A stretch of DNA of 64,000 nt, from positions 186,001 through 250,000 of the forward strand of contig NZ_BAABJQ010000007.1 in assembly GCF_039543385.1 (NCBI RefSeq). Direction: 5' to 3'. Positions 7,888 to 17,302 of the stretch are shown here, one piece after another. The notes beneath the pieces were generated by a model. The model had not been told where the DNA came from, searched no databases, and worked only from the letters and a program-made list of their open reading frames with translations. Within the stretch, counting starts at the first letter, position 1; each line of letters starts with the position of its first letter. The DNA is from Rugosimonospora acidiphila. GTDB lineage: Bacteria > Actinomycetota > Actinomycetes > Mycobacteriales > Micromonosporaceae. The position numbers and the translations under genes are program-made.

Positions 7888-10071
7888 TCAGCGTTGCCTG
7901 GAAACCACCGTCGTTCTCGTGTCGCTGAGCTGACCCATCAACTGCTGGGCCCGCTTGGTGATCGACGACTGCTCGGCGGAGGTCAGCGTGCCGCACGCGT
8001 CGGTCGCCGGTGGTGCCGGCTCGTTGGCGAGCGGGGCGTCCGGGTAGTGGGCGGGGACGAAGTGAACGGCCAGGGCCTGCCGGTAGAAGTCCCACTTGTT
8101 GGCGGACTTCACCGCGAGCTTCACGTCGTACCATTTCGGGTCGGACGGGAACACGTGGGTGACCGTGGGCGCAGTCGTGGCCATGGTCGTGCCATCGCCG
8201 AAGTCCCAGTAATAGGTCAGTCCCTTGGTCTGCCCGCCCCCGTTGCGGGAAAACGATCCGTCGAAGGTGACCGTGGAGGTGAGGTACGGCTTGGCCGGTA
8301 AGGTCTCGAAATAGGCGACCGGGCTGCTGCTCTTGGGTTCCGAGCCGGCGTACGCGTCGCCGGCGACCACGTACGACGTCCACGTCGCCGGTAGCTCCAA
8401 CGCCCGCTTGAGGCCCTCCGACGGAGACGACGGGCCGCCCGGCCCGTGCGTCGTGCCGGACGCGAAATAGTTCAGGTGCTCGGGGGTGTCGTCGTTGGTG
8501 TCGTAGAGCGTGTACTGGCTGAGGGTCGGCTTGCTCGCGTACGAGGCCGGGTACGGGTTCTCGTTACCGCCGACCTGAGGGTTGGTGCTCGTGTCGTAGG
8601 CGCCGATGATGCCGTACCCGGGGATGCCCCAGTCACGGATGAACGACACCTGGTCGGTGCGGCCTGTGTTGTCGTCCACGACCGGTGAGTACTTCGCGAT
8701 GTCGGTGGGCAGGTACGCGGGTACGGACTGCGGTCCGGGGTTGACCGGCGTGGAGCCGACCTGGTCCAGCCGCAGCGGGTTTTCCAGCGGCATGCTGAAC
8801 CCGTACTTCTGCCCCAGCACCTGGAACGCCTCGCTGACCGCGTTGGCGGTCGCCGTGCGAAATGCCTGCGCCGCGGTGAGGTTGTGCTGGATGCGCTGGA
8901 TCGCCGTGGCGTCGTACAGGTTGTTCGGCGTGGTGTACAGCGGGACGGCGTTGATGTTCGTATACCAGGGCCCGACGCCGCCGCCGACTATGTCGTTCAG
9001 GTAGTGGTCGGTGCCGAAGTGACGGGCGGGGTACTCCAGGCCGTTCTGGTCCATGTTCGCGACCATCACGTACTGCCCCTGCGGGCCGTCCGGGATCAGC
9101 CCACCGACATCGGCGATGCCGGCCGAGACCGGAGCGCCGGCGACGTGAGCGGCGCTCAGTGCCGGCGCGAAGGTGATGCCAGTACCGGTGGCCCCAGCGG
9201 TGCCCACGGCGGTGATGGTGACCGTCTGCGGGCCGCCGAACGGGTCGACGAGCATCTGTTCGCCAACCGCGAGCCCGACCCCGGTACGGGCGGTGACCTT
9301 CACGTTGGTGTCGCCCGCCGCCGCGGGCGCGGCCAGCGTCGTGACGTTGGTCTGGGAGTAGTACCCGGAGCCGACGAGGCCGCCCTCCTCATTGTCGAAC
9401 AGGCCTATCTTGATGGTCCGCTTCGGGTACGTGCCGTTGGCCTGGTACCAGCGCAGCAGCGCCTGGAACTCGGCCATTCCCATCGCCTCGCCCGAACCGG
9501 CGTCGTACATGGACCCGTTGCCCCAGTTGCCGCTGCGCATCGAGCTCATCGGCGTGGGGCTGCCGCTGGCCGCCCCGTTGGCGACGCTGGTCGAGGTGGG
9601 CGTGCTGTCGTTGTGTCCGGCGATGAGCGCGACCTGACCCGCGCAGGACTGGCCGGGTATCGTGACGCTTTCGTCGTCGAGCTGCCAGACCCGAGTCGGG
9701 TAGATGTGGTTTTTCGCCGTCATGTACTTGCCCAACGGCCCCATGTGCGCGGCGTCGGAGTTGGTCAACTCCGACCCGAACCACTGGTAGAACTCCTGCG
9801 CTCCGTTGTAGTTGGCCGGCAGGTTGTTCGGATCGCTCGGGTCGGCCAGCGGACCGTCCGCGCCGGCGCTACGGAAGATGTAGTCGGTGGCGAGGCGGTA
9901 CAGCTCGCTGTAGAGAAAGTTCGTGTCGATGACCGGGCGCGGGGCGCCCGCCGGCTTGTTGGCGAATGCCTGGCCGGCGGCGCTGGCCCCGGTGAACGCG
10001 ACGAGTGAGGCGACGGCCCCGACGGCCGACCAGCGCCGCACCTTCCTCATCCTTCTCGAGAGGGCGATCAT
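7888..10071 (-). CDS. Secreted M28-family aminopeptidase with PKD domain
   Basis: A 727-residue exported protein (signal peptide about residues 1-37). The M28 metallopeptidase core keeps its ligands: His153 (AGHND), Asp190 (MYDAGSGE) and the Glu pair 228/229 (FDNEEGG). A beta-rich module of about 70 residues starting PAAAGDTNVKV is inserted immediately after the Glu pair. A later DTNDDTPEHLN block belongs to the second half of the peptidase fold. The C-terminal part is a PKD domain (YYWDFGDGTT). Its ATG overlaps the stop of the preceding paralogue by 4 nt. It should release N-terminal residues from peptides outside the cell. Confidence 0.88.
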   Translation of the reverse strand: MIALSRRMRKVRRWSAVGAVASLVAFTGASAAGQAFANKPAGAPRPVIDTNFLYSELYRLATDYIFRSAGADGPLADPSDPNNLPANYNGAQEFYQWFGSELTNSDAAHMGPLGKYMTAKNHIYPTRVWQLDDESVTIPGQSCAGQVALIAGHNDSTPTSTSVANGAASGSPTPMSSMRSGNWGNGSMYDAGSGEAMGMAEFQALLRWYQANGTYPKRTIKIGLFDNEEGGLVGSGYYSQTNVTTLAAPAAAGDTNVKVTARTGVGLAVGEQMLVDPFGGPQTVTITAVGTAGATGTGITFAPALSAAHVAGAPVSAGIADVGGLIPDGPQGQYVMVANMDQNGLEYPARHFGTDHYLNDIVGGGVGPWYTNINAVPLYTTPNNLYDATAIQRIQHNLTAAQAFRTATANAVSEAFQVLGQKYGFSMPLENPLRLDQVGSTPVNPGPQSVPAYLPTDIAKYSPVVDDNTGRTDQVSFIRDWGIPGYGIIGAYDTSTNPQVGGNENPYPASYASKPTLSQYTLYDTNDDTPEHLNYFASGTTHGPGGPSSPSEGLKRALELPATWTSYVVAGDAYAGSEPKSSSPVAYFETLPAKPYLTSTVTFDGSFSRNGGGQTKGLTYYWDFGDGTTMATTAPTVTHVFPSDPKWYDVKLAVKSANKWDFYRQALAVHFVPAHYPDAPLANEPAPPATDACGTLTSAEQSSITKRAQQLMGQLSDTRTTVVSRQR

Positions 10072-12245
10072 CGCTGGTACCTACCCTTGTTCGCGGCCGA
10101 AATGAGGTGGGCCGATTCGGATGGCGAGAACGTGCCGCAGGGGCTCGTGGATGGCGCGGCCCCGGCCGGGTTGCCGACCGCGACCGCCTGCCGGTACAGC
10201 CCCCAGTTGTTGCCCTTGCCGACGGCCAGCTTGACGTCGGCGTGGACGGCACTGTGGTAGGTGTGGGTGACCCGCTCGCCGACGGCGTGCGTGCCGTCGC
10301 CAAAGTCCCAGTAGTACTTCAGCCCGTGACTGCTTCCCTTGGCGTCGCGGGAGAATCCGGCGTCGAAGGTGACGGTCAGGGTGGAGTCAGGCTTGGCGGG
10401 TGTGGTTTCGAAGTAGGCCACCGGCTTGTCCGGCTGGGCGGTGGTGCCGAGGTAGTCGTCGCCCGTGAGTAACAGGCTCGTCCACTGCGCGGGCAGTTCG
10501 AGCGCCCGCTTCAGCTCCTCGGTCGGCTGCTGCGGCGTCAGGCCGTGCGGCGCCCCACCGGCGAAGTAGTTCAGGTGCTCGATGGAGTCGGACAGGTAGC
10601 CGACCGGCTGGTTCTCGTTCACGTTGAACGCGACCCCCGACGGGTGCGCACCGCTCAGCGGCGCCGTGAGCGTGACGCCGGTGCCGGTCGTCCCGGCGGT
10701 ACCGACCGACTGGATCTGCCCGTACTCGATGTCAGCGCCGGACCCAATGAAGATGGGTTCGCCTGCGGCGAGATTGGTGACATCCGCGACCTTCACGGTG
10801 GTATCGCCCGCCGCCGCCGGTGCCACGGTGGTTGTCATGCCGGGCTGCGGGGTGCTGTTGCCCAGCTGGAATGTGGTCTGGTTACCCGCGTACCCGATGA
10901 TCGGGGTTGCCTTGGTGGTGCTGCTGACCGAGGCTCCGTAAGGGTTTTCGTCGCTGTTGGAGTTCTTCACGCCGGAGACCGTGAAGCCCGGGATTCCCTT
11001 GTCGAAGAAGGCCTGCTCATCCTCGAGCCCGTCGGCGTCATCGCGTACCGGCGAGTACTGCGCCTGGTCGGCGGCCGAATACGCGGGCTTGACCGGTGCC
11101 ACTCCGCTGTACGGGTTCGGCGCCTGACCGTTTTGGTTGTAGCGCAACGGATTTTCCAGCGGTACGGAGAAGTTGTACTTCGTGCCCTGCTGCTGGAAGC
11201 CCTCCTGAATCGCGGCTTGCAGATCGGTGCGAAGCTGGCCGATCGCCGGTGCGTTGGCCGTAATATTCGCGCCGGGCGAGCCGGACCCCTTGTTCGGGTA
11301 GGCCGAGTTCGGCGCGGTCGGTGTGGCCTTGACAAAGGTAGACCACGGACCCACACCTCCCCCCGTGATGTTGTTCCAGAAAAACTCGGTGCCGAGGTGG
11401 TAAGCGGGGTAGTCCAGGCCGAGCGAGTCCATGTTGGCGAACAGAACGTACTGGCCCTGGGGCCCGGACGGGATCAAGTTATCGGCGTAGTAGGCGGAGC
11501 CCTCGCGGCCGAATAATCCGTCGCCCGTCTTTCCTCGCGACGCGTCGAGCAGCGTGACCTTGAGGGTGCGCTTCGGGTACGTGCCGTTCGCGTGGTACCA
11601 GTCGAGCAGCGCGTTGTACTCGGCCATGGTCAGCGCGACGCCGGACAGCCCGTCGTAGGCCCCCTCGTTGCCCAGGTTACTGTCGGTGATTTCCCGGCGC
11701 GCCGCGCCGAAGCCGGTAGTGCCGCTGGTCGTACCCGAATTGATCTCGCCGACGATGTCGTTGGGCACCGGGGTCTCATCCGGGTGCGCGGCCAGCAGCA
11801 CCCGTTGGCCCGCACAGGTGGCGCCGGGGATCGTCACCTCGGCGTCGTCGGAGTCAAAGCGGTAGCCGCCGGTGCGGCGGAAGTAGTGGTCCGTCACCGT
11901 CGCGAAGCTCGCGAGCGACGTGTTGACCCGCGTGTTGGTGAGGTTCGCTTTCCAGTACGCGAACAGCTCCTGCCAGCCGTTGACGGTCGGCGGCAGGTTG
12001 AACACGTCGTCGGCGTTTTTCGGGTCGCCGTCGGCACCCGAGATTCGGTAGCTGAATGCCTTCGACATCGTGTACAGCTCGTTGTACAGGTAGTCGGCGT
12101 TGATGGTGGGTGTCGGCGGACGCGGGGGCCGCGTGCCGCCGGCCGACGCCACCCCGCTGGCGCTCAGACACAACGGGAGTGCGGCCGCGACGCAGCCGAC
12201 CGTCACCATCCACCACTTCTGGCGGGATCTACGGCGCGATTTCAT
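10068..12245 (-). CDS. Secreted M28-like protein with PKD domain, active site degenerate
   Basis: A 725-residue paralogue of the downstream M28 gene. The ATG at 12245 has GGAGGG nine bases upstream and begins a signal peptide (MKSRRRSRQKWWMVTVGC...). His154 (AAHPDE) and Asp198 (AYDGLSG) are present. The Glu pair expected about 35 residues later is replaced by LLDASRGKTGDG, so the general base and a zinc ligand appear missing. The same AAAGDTTVKV-type module occurs, but at about residues 480-550, well after its position in the sister protein. A C-terminal PKD domain (YYWDFGDGTH) is kept. It may be a binding partner rather than an enzyme. Confidence 0.85.
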   Translation of the reverse strand: MKSRRRSRQKWWMVTVGCVAAALPLCLSASGVASAGGTRPPRPPTPTINADYLYNELYTMSKAFSYRISGADGDPKNADDVFNLPPTVNGWQELFAYWKANLTNTRVNTSLASFATVTDHYFRRTGGYRFDSDDAEVTIPGATCAGQRVLLAAHPDETPVPNDIVGEINSGTTSGTTGFGAARREITDSNLGNEGAYDGLSGVALTMAEYNALLDWYHANGTYPKRTLKVTLLDASRGKTGDGLFGREGSAYYADNLIPSGPQGQYVLFANMDSLGLDYPAYHLGTEFFWNNITGGGVGPWSTFVKATPTAPNSAYPNKGSGSPGANITANAPAIGQLRTDLQAAIQEGFQQQGTKYNFSVPLENPLRYNQNGQAPNPYSGVAPVKPAYSAADQAQYSPVRDDADGLEDEQAFFDKGIPGFTVSGVKNSNSDENPYGASVSSTTKATPIIGYAGNQTTFQLGNSTPQPGMTTTVAPAAAGDTTVKVADVTNLAAGEPIFIGSGADIEYGQIQSVGTAGTTGTGVTLTAPLSGAHPSGVAFNVNENQPVGYLSDSIEHLNYFAGGAPHGLTPQQPTEELKRALELPAQWTSLLLTGDDYLGTTAQPDKPVAYFETTPAKPDSTLTVTFDAGFSRDAKGSSHGLKYYWDFGDGTHAVGERVTHTYHSAVHADVKLAVGKGNNWGLYRQAVAVGNPAGAAPSTSPCGTFSPSESAHLISAANKGRYQR

Positions 12246-12767
12246 GTGGCGAGACCCTCCTGAAAAACCGCGTGGCTGTACGCGCCGGAAGGCGCCACGA
12301 GGCCGCATGGCCCTCAGGTGGCCGCCCACACCGGCGTGGACGCCGTCCTTGGGTTGATTCCCCTATTCCGTCAAGGTGGTCGCGTGGCCGCCGTCACCGG
12401 GTGGGCGGCGTTCGGTCACTTGTCCACAATGGGCTGATCGGCTTGCGCCGGGCTTTTCGGCCGGCAGAACCCATGGCCGGCTGCCAATGCCGTTTCGGCG
12501 CGTCGACTCCATCGGCGTCGCGTGACACCGGTCGCGCGACATGGCCGTCGCAGGAATCGTCGTGGTCGCAGGAACCGTCGTCATGGTCGGCATGGTGCTG
12601 GCGGCGCGGCAGGGCGGCCCCGTGACGCCACAGATACGGCAGTGGTCGGTCAACGCAGGTGCTCGGTCGGGGACGACGTCAAACCTGTCGCACCGGTCCG
12701 GCGGGCCGCCCCTCCCAAGACAGCCTCATCGCGGCGACGACCGACTATCGCTTCGTTTAGCTGAGTG
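12246..12767. other. Non-coding stretch upstream of the M28 pair
   Basis: About 520 bases with no convincing gene. It should hold the promoter of the minus-strand operon. Short open frames here have poor composition and no ribosome sites. I see no recognisable family or RNA motif. Confidence 0.4.
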
Positions 12768-12935
12768 TCAGCGCGCTTCCACTCTTGGTGACCCTACATC
12801 ACGTAAGGCGTCGCCGAAAGTGAAAACGTCGATGGAATCTCGCACGCTCACCATCCGCTCTTCCTTCAGATTGCCCGGTCCGACCTCCAGATACACGTCT
12901 CCGTGCAGCGCCACGACGACCTCTTCACCACCGGC
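12768..12935 (-). pseudogene. Possible C-terminal gene remnant, unrecognised
   Basis: The minus strand reads about 50 residues of protein-like sequence (ALHGDVYLEVGPGNLKEE ... DVFTFGDALRDV) ending at a TGA at 12768-12770. There is no start codon with a ribosome site. The reading meets the plus-strand remnant at 12944. Base composition is less GC-rich than neighbours. I do not recognise the family. Confidence 0.35.
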
Positions 12936-12943
12936 CGAGCGCG

Positions 12944-13195
12944 CCCATCTCCGCGGTCGAAATCAACCTGACCGCGACCAACCCCTCCTCGACCGGCTAC
13001 ATCACCGCGTACCCGGATGGCTCGGTGCGCCCGACCGCGTCCAGTGTGGACTTCGCCGGCGGAACGACGGTGGCGAACATGGCCGTCATCCCCGTCGGTG
13101 CCGACGGAGCCATCGACCTCTACAACGGCGGTGGGGCAACCGTCGACCTGCTCGTCGACCTGTACGGCGCCTACTACCAGTACCCCACGAACTGA
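12944..13195 (+). pseudogene. Remnant of a secreted-protein C-terminal beta domain
   Basis: The plus strand encodes about 84 residues including AVEINLTATNPSSTGYITAY, then VANMAVIPVGADGAIDLYN and VDLLVDLYGAYYQYPTN before a TGA at 13193. This is the end of a beta-rich module common at the C-terminus of actinobacterial secreted proteins (NVTVT...GYLTVYPxG...RP...VPxGxxGxxxLYN...DVxGYY). The start of that module (normally an LLDTR block) and the rest of the gene are absent, so it is a truncated remnant. Confidence 0.6.
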
Positions 13196-13214
13196 GGCTA
13201 CGGGCGACATTCGC

Positions 13215-13259
13215 GTGAAGGGCCTGTACCCGTCGAAATGACGGGTACAGGCCCTTCAC
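13215..13259. terminator. Perfect 20-bp inverted repeat, bidirectional terminator
   Basis: Arms 13215-13234 and 13240-13259 are exact complements (GTGAAGGGCCTGTACCCGTC and its reverse) with a 5-nt loop GAAAT. The hairpin lies between the plus-strand remnant and the convergent beta-galactosidase gene ending at 13279, only 20 nt beyond its stop. Confidence 0.85.
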
Positions 13260-13278
13260 CGTTGTTCAATCTGGACGG

Positions 13279-16200
13279 TCAGCCGGCGCAGTGCAGTTGT
13301 GCGTCGGCCCAGTCGGCGTTGTCATGGCCGTTTCCGTCGCCGGCGTCGCCGACCTGCAGGGTCAGCACCGACGCGCCGGTGACGTCGGCGGTCAGGTGTA
13401 CCACCGGGGAACCACCGGTCAGCGTGCCGGTGCTGGCCACCACGGCGCCGTCGGCCAGCACGGCGAACGTGACGGTGCCGCGGCCGGCCGCCGCGTCGTC
13501 GATGCCGACATCGGAGGTGAACGACGTGCACCCGGCGGGGACGTCGAGCACCACCTGGCTGACCGAGTTGGTGCCCAGCCCCTTCGGGTACACCGTACCG
13601 CGCAGGGTGAGCGCCCCGCCGTCGCCGGAGCCGCTGCCGCCGATGCTCTGGTCCCGCTCGACCGGACCGAACCCGTCGGTCGAGGAGACCCACGGCAGGT
13701 CGCTGATGTACTGGTCGCCGCGCGAGCGCACGTCGACCCGCGCGGTGGCACCGGTGCGCATGCTGCCGCCCGGCCCCGTGTAGGTCAGCATCGCGGCGAG
13801 CTGATCGGTCGCGGTGCCCGCGTCGGACGCCACGGCGACCGTCCACCCGACGGTCGTCGACGCCCCGCCGGCGAGCATGGTCGACTTCAGGTCACCGCCG
13901 GTGACCGTCCACCCCGCCGGGGCGTCCAGCGTCGCCGCCAGGCGGGTCACCGGGGCGGTGCCGTGGTTGGTGACGACCGCGTTGACGTGGATCGTGTCGC
14001 CGGAGCGGGCCGGGTTGCCGGCGTCGGTGCTCACGCTGTCGACGGTGACCTTCCCCGCCCTGGCCGGGGTGCCGTAGACCTGCGCCGACCAGGCCGGCGC
14101 GGTGTTCATGGTGACCGGGACGCCGCCGCGGACCGTGCCGAGGTTGGTCAGGGAGACCTTCTCCAGCCCGTTGCCGGCGCCGCCGTCGCTGGTGACCGCT
14201 ATCGCCAGCGTGTTGTTGCCGTGCGGGTCGAGGATCCCGTTGGGCACCACGAACGTGTGCTGTGGCCCGACGTTGGCGATGTACTGGCCCATGTTCCATC
14301 CGTTGACGTAGATCAGCGCCCGGTAGTTTCCGCCGGAGCGGAGCACGGACGGGTCGCCGATGGTGATGCCGATCGACGCGTCGTCGTCCTTCGGCACGTT
14401 GAGCGGGAAGGCGGTGCGGTACCAGGTGGTCCCGGGTGCCGCCGACGCCGCCGGCAGCGTCGCCGTCGACCAGGTGTTGTCCGGATACCCGGGCAGGTAC
14501 CAGCCGTCGCGCTCGCCCGACAGCCCGCCGATGTTCTCGCTGCCGCGGGCGGTGTCGACGATGTTCTCACCGCCCTGGTTGCCCTGGATCTTCCAGGCGA
14601 CCGGTACCGCGTCGGCGCCGCCGGTCGCGCCCGCGAAGGTCGCGGAGATCAGGCCCCGGCCTTCCCGCTGCGCGTCGTTGACGCCGCCATCCTCGTTGTG
14701 TCCGTCGTCGCGGACCATCACCGACAGTTCATGCTTGCCGGTGCCGCGGAGGCTGGCGGGGATGGTGAGGGTGACGGTTCCGGTGGTCGGCGGTGAGGAC
14801 AGGTTGGTGGCGAGCACGTCCTGGCCCAGATAGACGCCGTCCAGCCAGGCCTGCAGCATGCCGGCACCGCCACCGCCGTAGCGCATGGCGATGGTACTCG
14901 CCGTGCCGTCGCCGGAGTAGGTGCCGCGGTACCAGACGTCACCCTGGTGGAATCCGTAGTCGTCGGCGGTGAGCACCGGCTGCCCGGCGGGCGGCTTGGT
15001 GGTGCTGTTGGTCGTGGTCTTGTTCGCGAGCGCCCACGTCGAGTCGTCGAAGGACGGCTCGGACTCCGGCGACTCGACCGAGGTACGCCAGGTGGCCGAG
15101 GACAGGTCGGGCAGCGTCACCGGGGTCGCCCCGGGCAGTCGCGTGCTGGCCAGGGCACTGCCGGCCTGGGTCTGGCTGGTCGGGATGTCGGTGCCGTTCC
15201 AGGTGATGGTGGCGTCGCCGGCGCCCCAGACTTCCAGGTCGGCGGGCTGGGCGGTGTCACCGGTGAGGTTGAGCGTGTGCGTGCCGAACGACGCGGTGCG
15301 CACCAGCTCCGGTCCGCGTACCAGTACCGGCTGGCCGCCGGTGTCGGGGCGCCAGAAGGTGTCGGCGGTGCCCTGGTCGGCCAGCAGCAGGGTCAGCGGG
15401 GCGCGACCGCCGCCGCTGATGCGCACCTCGGTCAGTCCGGAGTGGACGTAGTCCAGGCGCAGGTCGCCGGTTGCCGGATCGAACACCGACTGCGCGCTGC
15501 CGGAGAGCACCGTGACGGTCGGCTGGCTGGCGTAGCGCAGGACGGTCTCGCCGTCCTCGCCGGCCGGGTCGTAGAGCAGCGCGATGTCCTGGTCGCCGGA
15601 GGAGAAGTGGGTCATGATCTGCGAGGTCGAGTAGACCAGGTGCTGGCGGTCCAGGTCGTAGTCGGCGACCAGGATCTTCGAATCCTGCCCGTTGACGCGC
15701 AGCGTGCCGGCCGCCGGGATCTGGTATGTGCCGTCGGCCGTCGTGGCGGTGAAGGTGAAGGCGTCGTTGCTGGTGGCGCTCGACGGGTTGTGCGTGGCGA
15801 TGTAGAAGTGGGTGCCGGTGTCCGGGTTGACGTCGTGGTACACCCGGATCCGGCTGCTGGACGGGGTCACCACGGCGCCCTTGTCCACCTCGGCGATCGG
15901 GTTGACGCTCTGCAGGAACAGGCCCAGTTCCTTCATCGTGGTGGCCTTCGGCCGGATCTGGCGGCCTTCGTCGAACGCGGCGCCGTAGTCGTAGGAGGTG
16001 TACACGACCGGTGCCGGCAGCCAACCCCAGGAGGTACCGCCGAAGGTCATGTAGAAGTTGTCCATGGTCAGGCCATTGGCGATGTTCGTCGCGTAGAACA
16101 CCCGCTCGTACCCGGAGCCCTGGCGCTGCGCGGTGCACGGGTAGGTGCCGACGCTGCCCCAGTAGTCGAACCAGCCACCGCCGAACTCGGCGGTGAACCC

Positions 16201-17112
16201 GGGCGTGGCCGGCGACGCCGACGCCCCGCCGCCCGCGCCTCCGGGGCCGTAGAGGCCCAGGTCGGGTGCGGCGCTCGGGGCGCCGACCGTACCGTCGGTG
16301 TGGCAGGTGCCGCCGGGGTAGGTGTCGAACGCGTACAGGTCGGTCGGGCCGGGTACGGTGCCCGGCACCGTCGAGCTGGGTGGCACCCAGTCGCCGTTGC
16401 GCCCCTTGTCGTTGCTGAACAGCGGGACCGTGATGCCGTCCGCGTGCACCTGGTTGGCGAGGGCCTGCATGTAGTTGCGCTGGGACGTGCCGGTGGAGGC
16501 CAGCTCATTTTCCAACTGGTCGAGGACGACCGTGCCGGTACCGTTGGTCAGCTGGTGCCGGGCGAGGATCGGATCGATGTGGTGCAGCCAGTCCTCGGCG
16601 GCGGCCAGGTAGTCCGGGGCGTCGCTGCGGGCCCGTCCGGCCTGGGTGGTCAACCAGCCGGGGAAGCCGCCGCCGCTGGTCTCCGCGTTGATGTACGGCC
16701 CCGGCCGGGCGATGACGTACAGGCCGGCCTTCTGCGCGTCGTCGAGCAGCAGGTCCATGTCGCGCACGCCGGTGAAGTCGTACACGCCGGGTGCCGGGGA
16801 ATGGTAGGCCCAGTCGAAGTAGATGGAGACCGCGTTGTAGCCCTCGGCCTTCATCTTCTGCAGCACGTCGAGCCAGAGGGACGGGCTGGGCAGCCGCCAG
16901 TAGTGGAATTCGCCGGACCAGATGTAGGTGCGCTTACCGTCGATCATCATCGAGTACTTGTCGTAGGTGACGGTGTGCGTGGTCGGCGAGACGGGAGGGG
17001 AGTCGCTGGGGTTGCTCGCTGTGGCGGTGCCGGCGGTCAGGCCGATGGCGACCAGGGTTGTCGCGATGAGCGCGACGAGACCACGCCGGGCACGAGATAG
17101 TCCGGGGAGCAT
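13279..17112 (-). CDS. Secreted GH35 beta-galactosidase with accessory domains
   Basis: A 1277-residue exported enzyme; the start has GAGGAGAAC just upstream and a signal peptide ending near TATASNP. The GH35 barrel begins at about residue 46 (IWSGEFHYWRLP). The acid/base Glu203 lies in QLENEL and the likely nucleophile Glu309 in GFTAEFGGG. Beta-galactosidase domains 2-5, including jelly-roll modules, follow. Near the C-terminus come a NEW3-like beta-sandwich (LDAPAGWTVTGG) and an NPCBM-type sugar-binding module (GTVYPKGLGTNSVSQVVLDV). It probably releases galactose from extracellular polysaccharide. No ROK regulator or transporter adjoins it. Confidence 0.93.
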   Translation of the reverse strand: MLPGLSRARRGLVALIATTLVAIGLTAGTATASNPSDSPPVSPTTHTVTYDKYSMMIDGKRTYIWSGEFHYWRLPSPSLWLDVLQKMKAEGYNAVSIYFDWAYHSPAPGVYDFTGVRDMDLLLDDAQKAGLYVIARPGPYINAETSGGGFPGWLTTQAGRARSDAPDYLAAAEDWLHHIDPILARHQLTNGTGTVVLDQLENELASTGTSQRNYMQALANQVHADGITVPLFSNDKGRNGDWVPPSSTVPGTVPGPTDLYAFDTYPGGTCHTDGTVGAPSAAPDLGLYGPGGAGGGASASPATPGFTAEFGGGWFDYWGSVGTYPCTAQRQGSGYERVFYATNIANGLTMDNFYMTFGGTSWGWLPAPVVYTSYDYGAAFDEGRQIRPKATTMKELGLFLQSVNPIAEVDKGAVVTPSSSRIRVYHDVNPDTGTHFYIATHNPSSATSNDAFTFTATTADGTYQIPAAGTLRVNGQDSKILVADYDLDRQHLVYSTSQIMTHFSSGDQDIALLYDPAGEDGETVLRYASQPTVTVLSGSAQSVFDPATGDLRLDYVHSGLTEVRISGGGRAPLTLLLADQGTADTFWRPDTGGQPVLVRGPELVRTASFGTHTLNLTGDTAQPADLEVWGAGDATITWNGTDIPTSQTQAGSALASTRLPGATPVTLPDLSSATWRTSVESPESEPSFDDSTWALANKTTTNSTTKPPAGQPVLTADDYGFHQGDVWYRGTYSGDGTASTIAMRYGGGGAGMLQAWLDGVYLGQDVLATNLSSPPTTGTVTLTIPASLRGTGKHELSVMVRDDGHNEDGGVNDAQREGRGLISATFAGATGGADAVPVAWKIQGNQGGENIVDTARGSENIGGLSGERDGWYLPGYPDNTWSTATLPAASAAPGTTWYRTAFPLNVPKDDDASIGITIGDPSVLRSGGNYRALIYVNGWNMGQYIANVGPQHTFVVPNGILDPHGNNTLAIAVTSDGGAGNGLEKVSLTNLGTVRGGVPVTMNTAPAWSAQVYGTPARAGKVTVDSVSTDAGNPARSGDTIHVNAVVTNHGTAPVTRLAATLDAPAGWTVTGGDLKSTMLAGGASTTVGWTVAVASDAGTATDQLAAMLTYTGPGGSMRTGATARVDVRSRGDQYISDLPWVSSTDGFGPVERDQSIGGSGSGDGGALTLRGTVYPKGLGTNSVSQVVLDVPAGCTSFTSDVGIDDAAAGRGTVTFAVLADGAVVASTGTLTGGSPVVHLTADVTGASVLTLQVGDAGDGNGHDNADWADAQLHCAG

Positions 17113-17264
17113 CGTTCTCCTCTGTGTTGGAGAGTGCGGGAACCTGCGCGGTTTCGATCGATCGTGAGGCGACCGCCGGTGTCTGTCAAGAAATCATGTA
17201 TGGAAATGTTGCCACATGTGTAATTCTGTCCGATGGAGCTAGCGGTACTTCTGCCGCGTCGCAC

Positions 17265-17295
17265 TTGAGTTCACCTATAGGCGAACTTCTAGCGT
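17265..17295 (+). promoter_or_regulatory. MerR-type promoter with dyad operator
   Basis: The 20-bp dyad AGTTCACCTATAGGCGAACT (17268-17287, one mismatched pair) lies between a TTGAGT -35 box (17265-17270) and a TAGCGT -10 box (17290-17295). The spacer is 19 nt, the overlong spacing used by MerR activators. The ATG at 17303 is 7 nt after the -10 box, so the mRNA is probably leaderless. Confidence 0.65.
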
Positions 17296-17302
17296 CGGTG
17301 GC

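Noticed and set aside
12541..13218. 225-codon plus-strand frame with a hydrophobic start
   Set aside because: No ribosome site. It crosses the two gene remnants in the wrong frame and becomes Arg/Ser-rich.
14947..17100. 717-codon plus-strand frame opposite the beta-galactosidase
   Set aside because: Antisense shadow of GH35; Arg/Gly/Val-rich with no domain.
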